A stretch of 34,670 bases of DNA, taken from NCBI RefSeq assembly GCF_000003815.2, contig NC_049988.1, positions 16,536,243-16,570,912 on the forward strand, in the 5' to 3' direction. The notes under the pieces were generated by a model. That model searched no databases. It was not told the DNA's origin and worked only from the letters and a program-made list of their open reading frames with translations. Positions 22,301 through 28,300 of the stretch are shown here, piece by piece. A program made the translations under genes and the position numbers. Within the stretch, counting starts at the first letter, position 1; the number at the start of each line of letters is the position of its first letter. This DNA comes from Branchiostoma floridae. Its lineage: Eukaryota; Chordata; Leptocardii; Amphioxiformes; Branchiostomatidae.

Positions 22301-25300
22301 GACGTGTACGAGTTTTACCGATCGAATTCCAATGACTGAGGGCTATCAAGGGGATGTGCTAGCTGCAACTTCTAGAAGTTAGTTCTCAAAAGGAATCTAT
22401 GATTAGCAATGCCTTTAAGACAGGAACTTGACGGAAGTAGATTCCTTAAAAGTTCTCTGCTGTAATTTTAATGCATAACTATACATCATGAGACGTCACT
22501 GAAGTGGTTTGAATGTAGTATTAGAAGTAGTAGTCCACTATACGTGTTCTGCTGCTGCTGTGGTCTGGACACTCTGTAGCTGCAATCAGTCTTCCTTCAA
22601 CTCTCTCCACTTTGTATGATTGGGAACCAGAAAAGTGATAAGCAAATTGGGCGCTTAGGTTTTTGCCAGAAATCATTTTCAGAGTCAGTTTATTGAGTTT
22701 GTTAGTCGAACTTGCTGAAGCTCGATGTTGCTGACTAAGGGAGGAGAGATGCTGCCACTGTGAGCGTAGTTCGGTGCCTAGAAGTGGTCAATGGCCTTGC
22801 ACTGAGCAAACTTGTTAAAAAGAGAAGTTTTGAATAAGCTTCCAATATGAATTCTGCAGTAAACGAGGCCTCGAAGAGTTCATCAGTGGGAAAATAGACA
22901 ATATCACCCTACTGCATGCAACCAGACAGTACGAAGCTGCCTGGCAGACAATCAACGAACTTAGTGGGCGGAAGCTTAAGCCATCAGTTAAAATAAAAGG
23001 TGGATCCAGAGAAAACAGAAAGGCCAACTGGTTGTCCCACTTTAAAACCTTGCTCGGGGAGACACCACAAGTCCCTCCCAACCAACCTCCCAGGAAGATA
23101 CAGGTGTCAGAGGAACTGGACATATCTACAGAACCCTTTACACTAGATGAACTTATAACTGCTTTTAATTCCTTTTCTAATAATAAAACTCCTGGACTCG
23201 ATAACATTCCTACCATCATATGGAAGGACCCGTTGTTTCATGATCTACTCCTACATCTGTGCAACAATACTTTTCTAACTCACACCCCCCCCCCCTCAGC
23301 ATGGCTTAAGGGTGGAATTATACCAGTCCCCAAGAAAGGAGACCTAACCTCAACAGCAAATTACCGTGGAATTACACTTATTCCCATTGCAGCCAAGGTT
23401 TACAATAAACTTCTGTTAAATCGTCTTGTGCCAGCAGTTGACCCAATCCTGAGGAAAAACCAAAACGGGTTTAGAAGAAATTAAATAGGTCCATCATCTC
23501 GCAAATACTGTCAATCAGACGGATCATTGAAGAAATGAGAAGATGGGATAAGGACCTGGTATTGCTGTTTGTTGACTTTCGCAAGGCCTTTGATTCTATT
23601 GATAGAAATACCATGTTTGAGATACTTCCACTGTACGGGATTCCTCTACCTATTATTGATGCGATTAAATCACATTACATCAATACTACTGCCTCAGTGA
23701 TTACTCCTGACGGCGAAACAAGTCCCTTCGAAGTAACCGCTGGTGTACTCCAGGGCGACACATTAGCGCCGTTCCTTTCTATCATTGTACTGGATTACAT
23801 ACTTCGGATTTCTCTTGATAGCATGAGTGAAAAAGGCCTTGAAATACAGCCCAGACGAAGTCGACGACACCCCGCAGTGAACCTCACAGACTTAGATTTC
23901 GCGGATGACCTAGCCTTGGTCGCACAACTGGTCAAAGATGCAGAAGCACTGCTCCAGTCACTTGAGAGAGCAGCTGCCCAAGTAGGCCTGTACTGCAACG
24001 AGTCCAAGACTGAGTTTATATATACAGGTACATTTTCAGAACCAGTAGAACTTAAATCTGTATCTGGTGTTTGCTTAAAACGCGTTGGTGATTTTAAGTA
24101 CTTAGGATCATCAATTATGGACTCAGAAAAAGACTTCACAGTAAGGAAAGCCATAGCTTGGGACGCGTGCAATAAACTCGACAAAATCTGGGTCTCTAAT
24201 ATCAGTGACAAACTGAAGATACAAGTTTTTCGTACCATTGTTGAACCTGTACTTCTCTATGGCTCCGAAACATGGATATTGACCACACGCCTAGAGAAGA
24301 GACTGGATGGAACATACACCTCACTTCTGCGCAGAGCAAAGCACATCAGCTGGAAAGAATATGCATCCATCAAGACCATCTACGGAAATCTTCCCCGAGT
24401 ATCCCACAGCCTCAGGCAGAGGCGTATCCAGTTCGCAGGTCACTGTCATCGCGCAAGCGAAGAAGTGATCTCTTCACTCCTGCTATGGAGACCTAGAGGA
24501 AAGTCCTACTCGAGGAAGCTAACCTTCCCAGCAACCATTGCCAGAGACACAGGGATCGACACCGAGGACTTGGGAGCTGCCATGAAAGATCGTGTGTATT
24601 GGAGAAATATTGTGCAACGCCTCACCCCGCCCGCCAGGGACGACAGATGATGATGATGAAACGAGGCCTCAATAAGCCGAAGAATTAGCTGCGTTATTGG
24701 TTCTACATTGACGTGTTATCAGAAGCACTCTCTTCGCTGTCACTTTCAATGGTATCAAACCTTTGCAGGCACGTTTCATATGACAAAACAGTTCTGAGAT
24801 TCTTTCTGACGGAACTGTACGACAGCCCATAAAATTAAAAGCACTTTCTTTGACTTGACTTTGAGCAGAACGAAATGTGAAAGGAATGGCGTGGGTGGGG
24901 AACTCTGGTACGATTGAAGTTTAAACAGCGCAATTTATTCAAAAGAGGCGTAATATTATCATATCAATGTCTCACTGCATGGTTCATTGTACTGTTCTTG
25001 ATTGTGTCTGTTTGATTGTTTGTTTACACCTATAGCTTTAGACCTTTTTGATTGATGTGTACGAATTTTCGTATATGGATAGTTATTGAGGTCCCCCCCA
25101 AAATGGCGATTTTGGCCCCCTAGCAGTATTTCTAGGCACTGCAATATTACAGACATAAAGTGGTGTGGTATAGTTGCAGCTGGACCATGTACAATGTATC
25201 TTCCCAGACGAATGATGGAAGGGTGATAGAAGGATACTCACTTTAGGTAAGCAAACAGGCCGAAGGCGATGACGAGGCAGACCAGGGAAATAGCGTGGCC

Positions 25301-28300
25301 AACATTGTTCAGCTGTTTGGCGTTCTCAAGATGACGCTCCTGCAATTAGGAATCAAATGATACAAAAACTTTATTGCAAATTCTTGCCCACGGGCTATAA
25401 TTGAAGGTAACATGACATGATACAAACAGTGTACAATATTTCAAGTGTCTACTCTAGACTTAAGCTCATTCTAAAGCTGAGTTATTTGGTTCGACGTTTT
25501 AAGAAGACAGCGGAAGACGAATGATACATTTTCTATTATGCGTAGGTGTTATAGTCTATGGGGCTATCACATATGCAAATCTACTCAAAATATCAGTCAT
25601 CTAGTGCTGATTGATGGAATTAATGTGACAGTAAATACGTCATCCACGTACGTGGGGAAGAACAACCTCGAGCTAACCGTCCACATCTTCAGAAAAGACA
25701 TTGTTTAGCCCTCGTCATGCAAATCGATATGCTTTTAGAAAGGGTCATACGTCACGTGCACAGACAGTATATTTCGTCAGTCATACTACATACTGTTCGG
25801 TAAACGATCATACTTTAATCCTAATCTTGTTATTTTATTTGAAGTATACGTCAATCGTTTGAGTTGATTATGTGTATTCTATGAGAAGTGTAAATGTATA
25901 TATGTGTTGGCACCCAATATCAGCTAAGCTGCCTAGATTTGCCATTTTATTGTCTCAATAAATTAAAATGAATCAAACGCCCTTACCATTTCTGCGTTCT
26001 CTGGCTTAGTGCTTGCACTGATAGGGTGGCAGTTGTCTATGTAGTTCGCCTTCCTAGCCCAAGTTCCGTTCTTGTAGCAAAGCTTTGTAGCATTTTCTGT
26101 CAAAAAAACCAGAGATTTAATAAGTCATTTGCGGATATGGCATTTACTGATATGGTATTTACTGAACAAACAGACAAAGAGTAAAATATCCGTTTTTCAT
26201 ACAATTCGTTGAGCAATTTGTTAAAATTTAGTTCGCAGAGAGAGCGACGTCCTAGCGGCAAGGAAATCGACCTGCTTGTCGGTTTGAGCTTCTCATGAAT
26301 AAATGAAGGTTCAAACAAGCATAAAAGGCTGTCGCCGCTAAAAGGATGTCAATGCCAACAGTTTATGATAAAGGTCTATTTTTGATGTTAAAAGTCGACT
26401 TTTAATGATGGAGACGGCTCCAGGTCTTTACCTCCACCCTCTTCAGCCCATCCAGGCTTTCAGATTACGCCTTAACTTAAGCACATCTTATACAGATCAT
26501 GGATAAAAAGCTCTTCTGACGCCAAATGTTCATGTTCATGTTCATCACCTCTTCAAATGAAGCAGCATTAAAAGCAGTAAAAACAATTTCCTTCTTTAAT
26601 CTTTCCTGACGCTAGCTCCTCGAAAAGCATTATCTTTCACCGCTATTGAGGCTGACTGCTCTACTGTACTTGGGTTAAAAGGTTTATCCAATTTTACCAG
26701 TGCCTACATCTTCATCAAGTGTTGGTTGTGTTCTGGAGATTTTATCATCTGGTTATTTTGTCATCACAACCAGAAAAGTACATTTTTGAAAAAACCGTCC
26801 AGTAATTGCGTTTTTGCAAGGTTCAAATTGACACTATCCTTTCCAAAGCTTCAAAGCCTCGGGCGGGCTAACTCATAATATCCCTGTCACATTTGGCAAA
26901 AATCGATCGGACGACGATTCTGAGGTCATCGTCCGAGCCTCGCTTATAATAATAGCTTTATTGCACAACAATTGTACAAGGTACAAAGTATGGCTTATAT
27001 GTGACAGGGACAGGTTCAAATGAAAAATACGCTCAACCCCCTTTTGATCTTAGATATGGCCGATCTTCCTTCGATACGCCCCAAGGTCGTGGATAATGTA
27101 ACAGGGGTATTAGGAAAACAAGCATAGTACAAGATAAATGCAGATAGAAAGATCTTTGACATATTGCCCACAACACATATCGCTGTGCATGCGCAGTTGA
27201 GTCCGCGAACCGCCTTATTGTTCTGTACCTGTCGTGTCGTATTGTATCCCGCGAAGCTGTGCGGGACAGGGCATGCTCACTAGCGTCCCGGCGGGAGCGG
27301 CCGGCCAACACGTGATACCATCCCATGTACCGTTGCAACTCAAACCTGTGACGGGCAGAAATCTTCTCTATTTTGCTTTTTAGACAGACGAGGGCAGTGT
27401 GGCACTGCACTCAAATTAGTAACTTATATTAGACTTAGGTCATACTTACAATCCGGGGCCCGGCCGGGCAACTTTTGGGAGCGAAAGGTATGGAATAAAA
27501 GATATCAAAATACATAAAATGTCAAAATAAGATTCATGGGCATGATATATGTATATTTCTAGGTCTAAATTTTAATTTTTCGTTTCGTAAGACATCCCGG
27601 TTTTTAAATGCAACCTAAGCCTTAACAGTGCCACATACACAGTACAGACAGAAAGTAAAGGAAGTATTTCCTTTTACCTCCCCGACCAAAGTCAGGTACC
27701 CATTTTTTAACACCTGGGTGAAGTGAGGAAGGTCGCGTGAAGGGCCTTTCCCAAGGGCACAACGTCGGGGGCACGGCGGGTATAGAACTCAGGACCTCTA
27801 GATTACGAGCAGAACTACCAGTTGCGACGCCACAGCCATTTCTCAACCATGACTCAATCTTTATTTGTTTTTCTCAAAGATGATAATATAGCTGTCATTA
27901 TTACTAAAACGCATGGCATACAAAAGAGATAGTGACAATGTAATAGATGATATTATTTGAGTCCTGCCAAGAGTAGAAAGTCAAAGAAGATCGGAGATTT
28001 CCAATATATATAAGATTGAGATTTATAATATTTATAAGATCGATAACAGCCCTCAACACCTCATAAGAGGCACATCAAATAATAGACATGGTAAGGGACA
28101 TATCAATATTTTTCTTGACGGTACGTGGAAAATTTTTGCGTTTTTAAGTGCACGGAAATCTGTAGAGACATATAGGCATGAAGCATATCAGAACCACTTA
28201 ATAATAATATCATTAAGTTCCATCCACGAGGTTTTGAGTTATAATGTCCACAAACAGACAGACAAAAACAGACACCCACTGCACTTATCGAAAAGAGTAG

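Larger units (their letters stand above)
19612..25241. other. CRHR intron 5 (largest)
   Basis: Holds the LINE at 22873-24658. It also has paired diverged copies of a dispersed repeat: 20185-20270 resembles 20628-20710, and 20337-20391 resembles 21788-21835. A fragment of the MKxRHPGNKIRQK-type repeat lies at 19868-19965. No other coding sequence is supported. Confidence 0.65.

Noticed and set aside
27033-27410. 125-codon minus-strand frame
   Set aside because: It crosses CRHR exon 3 in the wrong frame; the correct frame has the CWP motif and matching splice phases.
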